Of a stretch of 64,000 nucleotides of DNA, positions 52,898-62,351 are shown piece by piece. Position numbers and translations under genes: made by a program. A model generated the notes under the pieces. The model did not search any database, was not told the DNA's origin, and saw only the letters and a list, made by a program, of their open reading frames with translations. Origin of the DNA: Terriglobia bacterium (lineage in GTDB: Bacteria > Acidobacteriota > UBA6911); the NCBI GenBank assembly GCA_020072565.1, contig JAIQGI010000019.1, forward strand, positions 124,001 to 188,000. Reading direction: 5' to 3'. Position 1 is the stretch's first letter. The number at the start of each line of letters is the position of its first letter.

Positions 52898-53608
52898 TTA
52901 CTTCTTCGTGAGTACCAAAGCGAAGGATGAGCCGCCCTGAGACCACTCACCGGTCAGGGTTTTCGCATCTTCACTCAGCTTGCCGTTGTATTCGGCGGGA
53001 ATGAGTTTCACACTGATCTTGATGGAATTCTCGCTTGCCGAGATCATGCTGATTGGTATTCCAACCGCCCCCTGATCCGGGCTGTCAAGACTACCCGCGG
53101 CAGAATCTTCTTTGTTTGCAAGATTGAAAACGAGACGAACCGAACCCATAGGGCTGTCCAGTTTCCCTTCCCATTTGCCGGTGAACTTCTCCGGAATTGC
53201 CGGAATCTTAGCCGGCACGACAACCTTGGCCGCACCGGTTCTTTTCAAAGAAAAGGCGGTGCTGCTGCCGGCTTGGGAGAATTCCCCCGAAAGGGTAGAG
53301 CCGTCCGCAGACAGCTTCCCTTTAAACATCGGATCGCCCTGACCTCCGGAAAGCCCAAAAGTGACGGAGTCGCCCGATACCGATATGTCGCGCAGGGGCA
53401 GGTCTTTCACCCCCTGCTCCGGCATGTCAATGTCGCCGATCCAGGTACCCTTGGCATCCCGATCGAGGTCCAGAATCACCTTCAATTCTCCGGTAGGGAT
53501 GGTGATGCTGCCTTCCCAGTGGCCTGCGGGACTCACTTTCGTCTGCGCGCCGGATAGAACCGAAAAAACAAACAGCAAACCAAAGCAGAAAAAGCCGAGA
53601 CGATTCAC
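52898..53608 (-). CDS. Secreted protein of two tandem beta-sandwich repeats
   Basis: 236 residues with a Sec signal (LGFFCFGLLFVFSVLSG). Two copies of one module follow. Copy 1 (about 25-125) has GHWEGSITIPTGELKVILDL and copy 2 (about 142-234) has GKWEGKLDSPMGSVRLVFNL; each then has a strand with GSLDSPDQG- or DIDMPEQG-like text and ends in a FSLKRT- or FALVLTKK-like strand. The module is often found in front of alpha/beta hydrolases in Acidobacteriota; here it stands alone. I do not know its function. It lies downstream of the S9 peptidase promoter region on the same strand side. Confidence 0.7.
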   Translation of the reverse strand: MNRLGFFCFGLLFVFSVLSGAQTKVSPAGHWEGSITIPTGELKVILDLDRDAKGTWIGDIDMPEQGVKDLPLRDISVSGDSVTFGLSGGQGDPMFKGKLSADGSTLSGEFSQAGSSTAFSLKRTGAAKVVVPAKIPAIPEKFTGKWEGKLDSPMGSVRLVFNLANKEDSAAGSLDSPDQGAVGIPISMISASENSIKISVKLIPAEYNGKLSEDAKTLTGEWSQGGSSFALVLTKK

Positions 53609-53764
53609 GGCACCCTCCCCTGTTGATGGATCCCTATCATCTTGGTACGAATTACCTGCCTGCTCAAAAAAACAGTTTCATCCACATGCCGCGTGCGATA
53701 CAAGTCGAAATTGGGGAGATGATATTATTTCAGTGCTGGAACCTCATCCCGGTATGGAGGACCA

Positions 53765-55108
53765 ATGCACAGTCGCACACTGATTTGCGTCTTCAGCCTC
53801 ATCCTGGTCTCTGGTCCCGTCGTTCTTGCCCGGCAAGCGGGCGCTGTCACGCCCGCATCCCCCGTGGCGCCGTTTGACGTCAAGGCCGCCGTTGACGCGT
53901 ACCTGGCGGGCGTGCCGGCCGACGCGCGTGCGCGCTCGGACGCTTACTTCGAGGGTGGCTACTGGCTCATGTTGTGGGATTATCTGTGCGGGGCCGGCGT
54001 GGCGCTGATCCTGCTCGGCACACGCCTCTCCGCGAAAATGCGGGACTCCGCCGAACGGATCACGCGCTTCAAACCGCTCCAGACCGCTATCTACTGGACT
54101 GAGTTCCTGATCATTACCACCGTGCTGACTTTTCCGCTGACGGTTTACGAGGGTTTCTTCCGTGAACGCAAGTACGGCTTGATGAACCAGACGTTCGCGG
54201 ACTGGTTCGGCGACTCCGCAAAGCAACTGCTGGTCAGCCTGATCCTCGTCGGCGTCCTCGTGACTGCGCTGTTCGGCATTGTGCGCCGGCTGCCGCGCAC
54301 CTGGTGGATCTGGGGCTCCATAGTGTCAATCGTGTTTCTGATGTTTTCGATCCTCATTTCTCCCGTCTGCATTGCGCCTCTCACCAACACCTACACCAGG
54401 CTGCAGGACGAGCGCGTGCGCCAGCCGATCCTTTCCATGGCGCGTGCCAACGGCATTCCCGCCACTGACGTCTGGGAAGTCGACGCATCCCGGCAGTCAA
54501 ACCGGGTCAGCGCCAATGTCAGTGGATTCCTGGACACTGAGCGGATCACCCTCAACGACAACCTGTTGAAACGCTGCACGCTGCCTGAGATCGAGACCGT
54601 CATGGGCCACGAAATGGGTCACTATGTCCTGAATCATATTTACAAGGACATAATGTTCTTCGGCATCGTGGCACTGGTTTTCTTTGCGTTTCTGCGTTGG
54701 TCCCTCGACTGGTCGCTGGCGCGTTGGGGGCAAAGGTGGGGCGTTCGGGGTGTTGGTGACACTGCGGTGCTGCCTCTGGTTGTGCTGCTGGGATCGATTT
54801 TCTTCTTTGTGATGACCCCGGTGAACAATTCGTGGGTACGGGTGCAGGAGTATGAAGCCGACATCTTCGGTCTCAATGCCGCCCGTCAACCCGACGCGGA
54901 GGCCAGGGTCGACCTGATGCTTGGCGAATATCGCAAGCTCGATCCGGGACGGTTGGAGGAAATCCTGTTCTACGACCATCCCAGCGGGCGCACGCGCATC
55001 ACCGCCGCAATGAGATGGAAGGCGGAGCACCTGGCAGAGCTGCAGGGGGCGCCCGGAGCACCGGCCCGGGAGGCAAGACCGTTGTCGCCGGGCGTTGCGG
55101 GCAAGTGA
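53765..55108 (+). CDS. M48-family zinc peptidase (Ste24/CAAX prenyl protease-like)
   Basis: 447 residues with a signal peptide and several membrane segments (about 75-100, 115-140, 155-180, 190-215). The Zn motif VMGHEMGHYVLNH is near residue 281, and the third ligand Glu in QEYEADIFGLNAAR near 361. The catalytic domain faces the membrane; CAAX-type M48 enzymes act on membrane protein quality control in bacteria. GGAGGACC precedes the ATG. It ends six bases before the convergent thioredoxin-like gene. Confidence 0.9.
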   Translation: MHSRTLICVFSLILVSGPVVLARQAGAVTPASPVAPFDVKAAVDAYLAGVPADARARSDAYFEGGYWLMLWDYLCGAGVALILLGTRLSAKMRDSAERITRFKPLQTAIYWTEFLIITTVLTFPLTVYEGFFRERKYGLMNQTFADWFGDSAKQLLVSLILVGVLVTALFGIVRRLPRTWWIWGSIVSIVFLMFSILISPVCIAPLTNTYTRLQDERVRQPILSMARANGIPATDVWEVDASRQSNRVSANVSGFLDTERITLNDNLLKRCTLPEIETVMGHEMGHYVLNHIYKDIMFFGIVALVFFAFLRWSLDWSLARWGQRWGVRGVGDTAVLPLVVLLGSIFFFVMTPVNNSWVRVQEYEADIFGLNAARQPDAEARVDLMLGEYRKLDPGRLEEILFYDHPSGRTRITAAMRWKAEHLAELQGAPGAPAREARPLSPGVAGK

Positions 55109-55113
55109 TTGCG

Positions 55114-55590
55114 CTATTTAAACACGATATCCATGATGTCTTCCAGCAGGCCGGTCTTGGGTTTTTCCACGATGCGGCCGATCTCTTCGCCGTCCCGATA
55201 GAAAATGAAGCTCGGCACACGTTCCACTTTCATCTCTTCGACGTAATACTTGACGTCTTTGTTCGCCTTCCTCGGCACCCCGAAGTATCGGACCGGCACT
55301 TCGGTTCCCAGACGATCGAGAATCTTGATGAACAGAGGCACATTGTTGCGTGAGTCGGGACACCAGAGCCCCAGGTAGACATCGATCTTCATGTCGGCCC
55401 CGAGCTTTGTCTTCAACGCGTCCACCATGTCCGCCGCCGGTTCATACTTATCGTATTTGTCCTGCCACTCCTGGCCGGCGGCGAAGATCTTCTCCCTGGT
55501 GAGCTCTTCCGGCGCTTGCCTGCCGGCCAGAACAAACGGAATCAAAAGCGCGGCGCCTGTGGCCAAAGCAATAAACAGACTTCGTCGCAT
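55114..55590 (-). CDS. Secreted thioredoxin-like protein with one active-site Cys
   Basis: 158 residues. A signal peptide (LFIALATGAALLIPFVLA) leads to a thioredoxin fold: VYLGLWCPDSRNNVPLF near residue 75 is the active-site region, then a VPRKANKDVKYYV segment and VERVPSFIFYRDGEEIGRI with the cis-Pro. The motif reads Cys-Pro-Asp-Ser, so the second redox Cys is missing; a disulfide reductase role is therefore doubtful, though a glutathione or mixed-disulfide role is possible. GGGAGG precedes the ATG. Confidence 0.8.
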   Translation of the reverse strand: MRRSLFIALATGAALLIPFVLAGRQAPEELTREKIFAAGQEWQDKYDKYEPAADMVDALKTKLGADMKIDVYLGLWCPDSRNNVPLFIKILDRLGTEVPVRYFGVPRKANKDVKYYVEEMKVERVPSFIFYRDGEEIGRIVEKPKTGLLEDIMDIVFK

Positions 55591-55755
55591 TCGTTACCTC
55601 CCGTTCAAGAGCTGGTGCCAGAATACCCATTTCCCTGATTCATGTCCAACATTGCGCTGGCTCCGCGCGGATCGCCGCGGAGGAGAATTTCAGATCGACC
55701 CTGAGAAGGCCGCCCTCCTGCAGTAGGACAGGAACAGACATCCTGTCGCTCACTT

Positions 55756-56598
55756 CTACAGTGAAGCCAGGACACCCCTCACGTAGCCGATCGACTCAGC
55801 TGCGCCGGGGAGGGGATCCTTCTCGTCCTTTTCGTACTCGAGGCTTACAGTGCCGGCATAACCGGTCTTGATCAACGCGCGCAAAAAAGCCGGGATGTCG
55901 ATGACACCCCGCCCCATCTCGCAGGTCTCGCCTCTCTCATTGGCCGCGGTGACGTCCTTGATGTGGACATCGATGAGCCGGTCCGCGAAGCGCACGGCGT
56001 CCGCCGCTGGATCGATTCCCGATCGCTTCGCGTGTCCGGCGTCGATGCACAAGCCGATGCGGCGGTCGAGGCCCTGGATCTTCTGATAGGCGCTCTCGGG
56101 AGTTGGGTAGATTTTATCCGTCGGACCGTGGTTGTGGATGGCGACGCGGATATCATAGTTTCCGACAAGGGTGTTCACGAGCGGAAGGAGTTCGTGGTTC
56201 GGGACACCGACGATGATACCCATTCCTGCAGCTTTGGCATAATCGAAGGCCTGCCGCGCTTCCGCTTCATTCTGCATGTAGATGACGCCGCCGGCATACA
56301 GATCGAGACCGGAGGCCTTTACCTTGGCGACTGCGGCCCGGATTTCGTCCGCCTCTGCCTCCAACGGCAGGTGGAAACTCTTCAAGGAAATCCTCTTGAG
56401 GCTGAGCCTCCTGGTCATAGCCAGGGTTCCGTCGAGCCCGAAGGCCCGAAACGTATACGAGGCCATGCCGAGTTCGAACTTCGGTGCCGTGGTTTTACGC
56501 TGCGGTGCCTGGCGCATCGGGAGCGCCTCCGCGGCCCACCCTGCACCCAGTCCCATCCCGGTGACTTGGAAAAACGCTCTGCGAGTGGTCTTTTGCAT
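55756..56598 (-). CDS. Exported TIM-barrel sugar isomerase/epimerase
   Basis: About 280 residues from the start at 56598. A Tat-type signal (TTRRAFFQVTGMGLGAGWAAE) leads to an AP-endonuclease-2-like barrel: ASYTFRAFGLDG near residue 50, AIHNHGPTDKIYPTPESAY near residue 160 with paired His, IGLCIDAGHAKRSGIDP and LIDVHIKDVTAANERGE near 200-235, and VSLEYEKDEKDPLPG near 265. The metal-site residues are conserved. The start is uncertain: GAGG is well spaced for 56598, but an ATG at 56673 forms an ATGA with the oxidoreductase stop and would add 25 residues. It is in an operon with that oxidoreductase. Confidence 0.85.
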   Translation of the reverse strand: MQKTTRRAFFQVTGMGLGAGWAAEALPMRQAPQRKTTAPKFELGMASYTFRAFGLDGTLAMTRRLSLKRISLKSFHLPLEAEADEIRAAVAKVKASGLDLYAGGVIYMQNEAEARQAFDYAKAAGMGIIVGVPNHELLPLVNTLVGNYDIRVAIHNHGPTDKIYPTPESAYQKIQGLDRRIGLCIDAGHAKRSGIDPAADAVRFADRLIDVHIKDVTAANERGETCEMGRGVIDIPAFLRALIKTGYAGTVSLEYEKDEKDPLPGAAESIGYVRGVLASL

Positions 56599-56669
56599 GG
56601 GACGCCTCGTCATGGGAGATTGTTTCCCCATCCTCCGGCCGCGCGCGACATCGTGCCGGACCGTGTCCG

Positions 56670-58019
56670 TCATGCCGTCGGCAGAACCCAGGGCTTCCGA
56701 TATTGGCGGCTCACGAGGGCCTGAGCCTCGGCGTCACCGGAAATATTCTCGGTTGCCGGGTCCCACTTGACATAGCGCCGCAACCGGACGGCAATGTTGC
56801 CGAGATGGGGAGCGGTGATGGATTTGTGGCCGATCTCGACGTCCGCCGTGGGTATCTTCCGCGTCTTGAGACACTCGACGAAATTCTTCACATGTTCGAG
56901 GTGGAAGTCGCCGCCGACAAGCTGGCGTGGTGTCGGCATCATGCGGAAGACGCGCTCGGGCTGCTTGAATCGGTCAGTCTCGGCATAAACCTCCCAGCCG
57001 CCGCGGTCGACGACGAGAATGCCGTTTTCGCCATGGAACTCGCAGCCGTGCTCGCGCTGCCATGGCCCGATGCCGCAGCCAATCATGTGCTCCCACACAA
57101 GAGAGAAGCTCGGGAACTCGATGATGGACTGTTGCGTGTCGGGCGTTTCGCGAATGTCGTTGGGGAAGCCGAACTTGCCGCCGATGGCCATCGCGCCCCG
57201 GGGTTCCTCGCCCATGGCCCACATGACAACGTCGACCATGTGGGCACCCCAGTCTGTCTGCAGTCCGCCCGAATAGTCCCAAATCCAGCGGAAGTTGTGA
57301 TGGACGCGCATCCGGTTGTAGGGACGCTGGGGCGCCGGGCCGAGCCACATGTCGTAATAGAGTTCGGGCGGCGGCGGCTCGTCGGGCGGGAAGCCGATAT
57401 CGCCTTTCCAGTCGAGGTAGGCCCAGGCGCGCACCATCCGGATTTTGCCAAGCTTGCCGCCCTTCACAAACGCCACGGCGTCCTTGAAGTGGCCGGCGCT
57501 GCGCTGCTGCGTGCCGACGTCGACGACCCGCTTGTGCTTGCGGGCCGCCGTCACCATGGCCCTCCCCTCCGCGATCGTCGTGGCCAGAGGCTTCTCGACG
57601 TAGACATCCTTCCCTGCCTGGCAGGCCAGGATCGTTGCCAGCGCGTGCCAGTGGTCGGGAGTGGCTACGATGACAGCGTCGATATCCTTGCGGTCGAGGA
57701 TTTGGCGGAAATCCTTGTAGCCGTCGGGATTCTTCCCGCGGGCATCCGCGACCATCTTGACGCCCTCGGCCATGTGCTTGTCGTCGACATCTGCGATGGC
57801 AGGGCAATCGACTGCGGGAAGCTTCAGGAAGGCACCGAGATCGGCTTTGCCCTGCCCACCGCTGCCGATCAGGGCAACGCGGATCTTGTCGCTCGGGGCC
57901 GCCTGTTTCTGCCGCCCATCGAGAACCGCTGCCGTTCCCAGGCCGGCCACGGCCGCGGTCGCCGCCGCAGTCGTCCTGGCGGTGTTCCCCAGGAACCTGC
58001 GTCTCGTCATTCTATTCAT
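56670..58019 (-). CDS. Exported Gfo/Idh/MocA-family oxidoreductase
   Basis: 449 residues. A Tat signal with MTRRRFLGNTARTT and an Ala-rich h-region covers residues 1-40. The NAD(P) domain shows RVALIGSGGQGKADLG near 46 and VIVATPDHWHALATIL near 115, then DVYVEKPLATTIAEG near 137. The second domain has YLDWKGDIGFPP and DWGAHMVDVVMWAMG near 255. The exported form resembles glucose-fructose-type oxidoreductases that keep a tightly bound cofactor. GGAGGAGG precedes the ATG at 58019. The gene stops as the isomerase gene begins, so they share an operon and probably a sugar substrate. Confidence 0.9.
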   Translation of the reverse strand: MNRMTRRRFLGNTARTTAAATAAVAGLGTAAVLDGRQKQAAPSDKIRVALIGSGGQGKADLGAFLKLPAVDCPAIADVDDKHMAEGVKMVADARGKNPDGYKDFRQILDRKDIDAVIVATPDHWHALATILACQAGKDVYVEKPLATTIAEGRAMVTAARKHKRVVDVGTQQRSAGHFKDAVAFVKGGKLGKIRMVRAWAYLDWKGDIGFPPDEPPPPELYYDMWLGPAPQRPYNRMRVHHNFRWIWDYSGGLQTDWGAHMVDVVMWAMGEEPRGAMAIGGKFGFPNDIRETPDTQQSIIEFPSFSLVWEHMIGCGIGPWQREHGCEFHGENGILVVDRGGWEVYAETDRFKQPERVFRMMPTPRQLVGGDFHLEHVKNFVECLKTRKIPTADVEIGHKSITAPHLGNIAVRLRRYVKWDPATENISGDAEAQALVSRQYRKPWVLPTA

Positions 58020-58303
58020 AACGGGCCTCCTCCAAGCAGGATGGAAGGAAAGATGTCCATATATACACCAGATGGTTGGGGACGGACCATCGATAATTCG
58101 AGCTTGCGTGCGCCAGGTCAGTCTGGAACTGGGCGAAAGTAGAAATAGCCAGTGGAAGGAATGCGATCCGTGCTGGATAAAAGAGCGTGCTCCTGCAGCA
58201 GTTTCCCGGCTTCATGAACAAGCTTCCAGTCTTGGGAAAGTCACCAATGTCCTCGATCCAGCCGGGATCTCTGCGCAGTTATGCCGGATTCCACCGAAGA
58301 TCC

Positions 58304-60073
58304 TCAGCGAGTGGCAGCAGGCATTGACTCTGTTCCTCGCGCCGGTTCTTGTCCGCCGCGGCGCAAACGCGGAGAGAGAATCAGCACGCATCCATACACG
58401 GCGAGAGCGAGGAAAAGTGTTGCCGGACGTGAGCGCGAAAAATCCTGCAGCAGGATCTTCAAGCCGGTTACGGCGAGAACCGGATAGACCAGCCAGCCCC
58501 ACTCCGCAAAACGTTTGCTTCTGCCTCCCCAGGCAAGCAGGAGAGCGGAAAGAGCGAGAACCACAGTCCTCACCGTTGCCAGAATTCCCGCTTCCGCGCC
58601 GCCTTCCGGCAGACCTCCCAACATGCGGGCGGCCAGGGATACCACCATTCCGCCGAAGCCGCCCAGGAATACAAACGTGACGATGAGGTTCTGGACCTGA
58701 TACCAGCCTCGTCCGATGTTGGCCTGCATGCGCAGGGGCAGGCTCTCATTGAGTACTGCACCTGCAAGAATGATCAGAAAGGCGATGCTGGGATTGGCGC
58801 CGACCGTGCTCGGGGCGCCCGCGAACGCGGTTCCAAAGTAAGAGAAGAATCCGCCGGCCACACTGGCTGCGATCACACAGATCGTTGAGTGCAGAACCAG
58901 GGCGAAGCTGGAGGTGCGCCATCCCAGCCACTTGATCAGCACTGCCAGAAAGACGTACCCCAGGCTGAGTGCCGCCCCGCTCATGAGGAGGCCGCTGCCG
59001 GTCATGGTGAACAGCAAGGCCAGTGAAGTATAGAAATAGAAATTCCTGCTATGGCCGTCTCTTCTGTCCACGAAGGCGAAGGCCACCGCATAGGTAGCCA
59101 CTCCGAGCAGGAGTCCGGCACTCCCCAGAATGGAGCTCCCGAAGCCCGTGTTTCGCGTAATCGAAACCGCTCCGACAAAACCGAGCAGAAAGGCCGCAAT
59201 CACCTGGACGACTTCAAAGGGTATGACGTTGCGCGCCCGCACGATCGTCCGGATGGCGATATTGGCCAAGTACAGGCCAAGCAGGAGGAGTTGGACCGTC
59301 AGTACCACGGCCAAAGATTCCCGAGGGTGCGGTTGGAGCGCGCGAAAGGTGAGAGCGAACACGGCCAGGTCGGCGCCAAGGGCGACCGGCCAGCGCAGGC
59401 CGCGCCACTCCAACTGATAGCCCAGCCAGAGAGTAACCAATCCCAGCAGGATCAAGAAGCAGGCGCCGGCAACGAACGCTTCCATGTTGAACATCACTGC
59501 TACTGTAGTTGCCAGGGATCCGAGGGTCACGAACCAAGCCAGCGTTTCGAAGCGGCGCCTGCAGGCAATAATCATGCCTGCGGCGGTAATGGCGCCCAGC
59601 AGCCAGGTGTGCCAGGGCGGCTGCAATATATGGAACCGCGTCACCGCCTCCCAGACAAGCGGGAAGGCCGTGAGCGAGGCGGCGATTCCGTGAAATGCGC
59701 AGCTCCACCACAGACCTCGTCCGGCCGCATGATCTGCGGCTCCCAGCCACAGCAGAGCGTAAACCAGCCCCAGAAATATCCCCAGGGAAGGGGAGAGCGT
59801 GCCGGCTTCCGTCAGAGCTCGCAGGAAGTAGGCGCCGGCCATCACCAGAAACAATCTTCCAACCAGGGAAAGAACGCCCGTATTCCCCACCCATTCGTAG
59901 TTCTGCGGCATTGGGGAAACTGCCGGGGACGCCAGCCTGTCTTTTTCAGCCGCCTCCTCCGTGGCCTCTGAAGTACTCTGCCTCTCCAGCAGAGCGAGGC
60001 GTCCTTCCAGGTCACGAAGCTTCTGCACAAGCTCCCGCATTTCGTATTCCAACTTGCCAATGCGTTCGTCCAT
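58304..60073 (-). CDS. DUF2339-type polytopic membrane protein
   Basis: 589 residues. A short N-terminal coiled coil (residues 1-40, IGKLEYEMRELVQKLRDLEG) precedes about eighteen hydrophobic helices from residue 70 to 585, with little loop sequence, starting GVLSLVGRLFLVMAGAYFL. This is the DUF2339 layout. The function is not established; a role in membrane lipids or transport is a guess. The start at 60073 has GAGG five bases upstream; the open frame to 60676 has non-coding composition and is left out. Confidence 0.78.
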   Translation of the reverse strand: MDERIGKLEYEMRELVQKLRDLEGRLALLERQSTSEATEEAAEKDRLASPAVSPMPQNYEWVGNTGVLSLVGRLFLVMAGAYFLRALTEAGTLSPSLGIFLGLVYALLWLGAADHAAGRGLWWSCAFHGIAASLTAFPLVWEAVTRFHILQPPWHTWLLGAITAAGMIIACRRRFETLAWFVTLGSLATTVAVMFNMEAFVAGACFLILLGLVTLWLGYQLEWRGLRWPVALGADLAVFALTFRALQPHPRESLAVVLTVQLLLLGLYLANIAIRTIVRARNVIPFEVVQVIAAFLLGFVGAVSITRNTGFGSSILGSAGLLLGVATYAVAFAFVDRRDGHSRNFYFYTSLALLFTMTGSGLLMSGAALSLGYVFLAVLIKWLGWRTSSFALVLHSTICVIAASVAGGFFSYFGTAFAGAPSTVGANPSIAFLIILAGAVLNESLPLRMQANIGRGWYQVQNLIVTFVFLGGFGGMVVSLAARMLGGLPEGGAEAGILATVRTVVLALSALLLAWGGRSKRFAEWGWLVYPVLAVTGLKILLQDFSRSRPATLFLALAVYGCVLILSPRLRRGGQEPARGTESMPAATR

Positions 60074-60853
60074 GGGTACCTCAAACCATCCTCGCCCGGA
60101 GGCCGCCGACATCAATTGCGCGCCAGCTTCCCCGGCGCGGCCACAGGTCCACTTAGGCGCGAGCGCCGGGCGGGCAGATGCAAGGCGCCGCGACGCAAGC
60201 GATGTGGTGACATTATCGAGGAGCGGCACCGCCGCAGCTGCCCGCCCGCCGTCGCGCCCCTGGGGGCTGAGGGCCGCAGCAATGCGGGTCTGCTGTTCTG
60301 TGACAGACCTCAAACACGCGCACTCCTGTGATGGCAACAAAACCACCAAGCTTGCATTCAAGCCAGATTCCCGAGCTGCGAATGAAATTGGCATCATTGT
60401 AGCCGAGGTAGCCTCTGGCGCGCAACGTTTCGCCTGGGCAGACTGTTTGTTGTTCCCTGCCATTGAGACACTGGGATCGCCGCCGCATGCACAAGCGCAA
60501 GATGGATTGCGGTTGCGACTGCCAAAGCGATGTTGATACCAGCTCCGATAGTGGCTGCAGCCATCCCCGTTCGGTATCGGATTCGGAATCGCCGTCGCAG
60601 CAGCAATTTCTTCTCCAGGCAGCCGGGATATCAAGGGACGCCAGACAAACGGCCGGTTGCAGCGTGTTTCTGCCACTCCCTGAATGGCAATTGTTTGATC
60701 AGGGATCTATTGCGGAGCTGGGCCTTTGCATGATATGTAATGCCCTCGGGTTGTGATTCTGATATCCGAATCCACAAAAAACTCAAAAGATCACGCCGAA
60801 AGCGCCGGAATCTTGTGAGTAGCTCCTCGCGTGGGGTAAAAAAAGGAGTGTGA
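60074..60853. other. Intergenic region before the cytochrome operon
   Basis: 780 bases between divergent genes. The frames are open but their composition (many Arg, Ser, Cys, no motif) does not look like protein, and I see no RNA gene or repeat. It may hold the promoters of both flanking operons; AAGGAGTGTGA before 60854 is the binding site of the first downstream gene. Confidence 0.5.
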
Positions 60854-61594
60854 ATGAAACAATTTGTCAACAAACCGCCCGATGCGCTGGTCCGGGTGAT
60901 GGTTGTCTTTGTCGTATTTGTAGGCGGTGCGGTCTTGGTGAGGTATCTTCTTCCGGCCTCGCTCAAGGACAAAAGCCTTCATGTCAAGGCCACGGTCGAC
61001 CAGGAAATGGCGAAGCCGATTCACTACGTGGGATCCGATGTCTGCGCGGCATGCCATGAGGAGTACAACCTCAAGAAATCAGGCTACCACGCCGGCCTGT
61101 CATGTGAAACCTGCCATGGCCCGGCCAAAAAGCATGCCGACAACCCGACGGAGGTAAAGCCGGAGGCGCCGCGCATGCGGGAGTTCTGCACGCTCTGCCA
61201 TGCTTATGACCGCTCCAGGCCGACCGGTTTCCCCCAAATCAATTTTGCGGTGCACAACCCCATGAAACCGTGCATTTCATGCCACAATCCGCATGACCCG
61301 AAGCCGCCCAGTGTGCCGCAGGAGTGCGAGGCCTGCCACGGCGAGATTGCACGCACCAAGGCGGTCTCCCCGCACGTGCTGCTCGCATGCACCACTTGCC
61401 ACACCGTTCCGGACGGGCACAAGGTCACGCCCAGGGCGATACGCGCGGCGATTCCCGGCGGCAGAGATTTCTGCGGCAAATGTCACGCGAAGGGCTCCAG
61501 CAATAAGGAGACGCCCAAGATCGACATTGACACTCATGGCGGACGATACCTTTGCTGGCAATGCCATTATCCGCACATGCCGGAGGTGAAGTAG
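60854..61594 (+). CDS. Membrane-anchored octaheme c-type cytochrome
   Basis: 246 residues. A single N-terminal membrane helix (VVFVVFVGGAVLVRYLL) is followed by eight CXXCH sites: CAACH, CETCH, CTLCH, CISCH, CEACH, CTTCH, CGKCH and CWQCH, so eight c-type hemes are expected on the periplasmic side. Spaced histidines, some with CXXCH, would give bis-His ligation. It is of the cytochrome c3/NapC-related multiheme group. The FeS gene follows after one base and the NrfD gene after that, so it probably carries electrons from the quinone module to a periplasmic acceptor. Confidence 0.9.
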   Translation: MKQFVNKPPDALVRVMVVFVVFVGGAVLVRYLLPASLKDKSLHVKATVDQEMAKPIHYVGSDVCAACHEEYNLKKSGYHAGLSCETCHGPAKKHADNPTEVKPEAPRMREFCTLCHAYDRSRPTGFPQINFAVHNPMKPCISCHNPHDPKPPSVPQECEACHGEIARTKAVSPHVLLACTTCHTVPDGHKVTPRAIRAAIPGGRDFCGKCHAKGSSNKETPKIDIDTHGGRYLCWQCHYPHMPEVK

Positions 61595-61595
61595 G

Positions 61596-62351
61596 ATGGA
61601 CAGAAACGACATGGATCGAAGAACATTCGCCGAGAAGCTCATCTCCTTCCTCTTGGTCCCATTGGGAGGGGCAGCGCTCTTCAGAGTGGCCGTGGCAGAA
61701 GACGCAAAATACAATCCGGCCGATCACTACTACGGAATGGGAATCCAGACCGACAAATGCATCGGTTGCGGCAGGTGTGTGCAGGCCTGCAAAGAAGAAA
61801 ACGAAGTTCCCAAGGAGCCTTTTTTCTTCAGGACGTGGGTGGAAAGATACTTCATCAAGTCAAATAACGAGGCGATCGTTCAGAATTTAGATGAGAGGCT
61901 CGTAACGAGCAGTCAGCCGGGACCCGACGTTGATGTGGTGCGCAGCTTCTTCGTCCCGAAGCTCTGCAATCAATGCGATAGCCCTCCTTGTGTGCAGGTA
62001 TGTCCGGTGGCCGCGACCTTCAAGACGACGGAAGGTGTCATTCTGGTGGACAATGATCGCTGCCTGGGCTGCCGGTACTGCATCCAGGCATGCCCGTACG
62101 GCGCCAGGTATCTGCACCCTGTCCGGAAAACGGCCGACAAGTGCACCTTCTGTTATCACCGAATCACCAAAGACCTGTCTCCGGCGTGCGTGGAGGTTTG
62201 TCCGACCCAGGCAAGAGTATTCGGCGATCTGAAAATCAAAGCCAGCCCGCTCACGCGCTTCAAGCGCATGAATAAGCTTCAGCGCCTGAAGCCGTCGCTG
62301 AACACTGAGCCGAAAGTTTTCTACGCAAACCTGGATGGAGAAGTAAGATGA
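61596..62351 (+). CDS. Four-cluster FeS subunit, NrfC/HybA-like
   Basis: 251 residues. A twin-arginine-like signal region (DRRTFAEKLISFLLVPLGGA) precedes the ferredoxin domain. Cysteine groups CIGCGRCVQAC, CNQCDSPPCVQVC, CLGCRYCIQAC and CTFCYHRI..CVEVC would hold four 4Fe-4S clusters. Such subunits link an NrfD-type membrane quinone protein to a multiheme cytochrome or molybdoenzyme. GGAGGTG precedes the ATG, and the stop overlaps the NrfD start as ATGA. Confidence 0.92.
   Translation: MDRNDMDRRTFAEKLISFLLVPLGGAALFRVAVAEDAKYNPADHYYGMGIQTDKCIGCGRCVQACKEENEVPKEPFFFRTWVERYFIKSNNEAIVQNLDERLVTSSQPGPDVDVVRSFFVPKLCNQCDSPPCVQVCPVAATFKTTEGVILVDNDRCLGCRYCIQACPYGARYLHPVRKTADKCTFCYHRITKDLSPACVEVCPTQARVFGDLKIKASPLTRFKRMNKLQRLKPSLNTEPKVFYANLDGEVR

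Noticed and set aside
56703-58142. Long plus-strand open frame of about 479 codons
   Set aside because: It is antisense to the Gfo/Idh/MocA oxidoreductase gene and has no recognisable protein features.
60074-60676. Upstream extension of the DUF2339 gene
   Set aside because: The frame is open, but the translation has no family match and the ATG at 60073 has a spaced GAGG.
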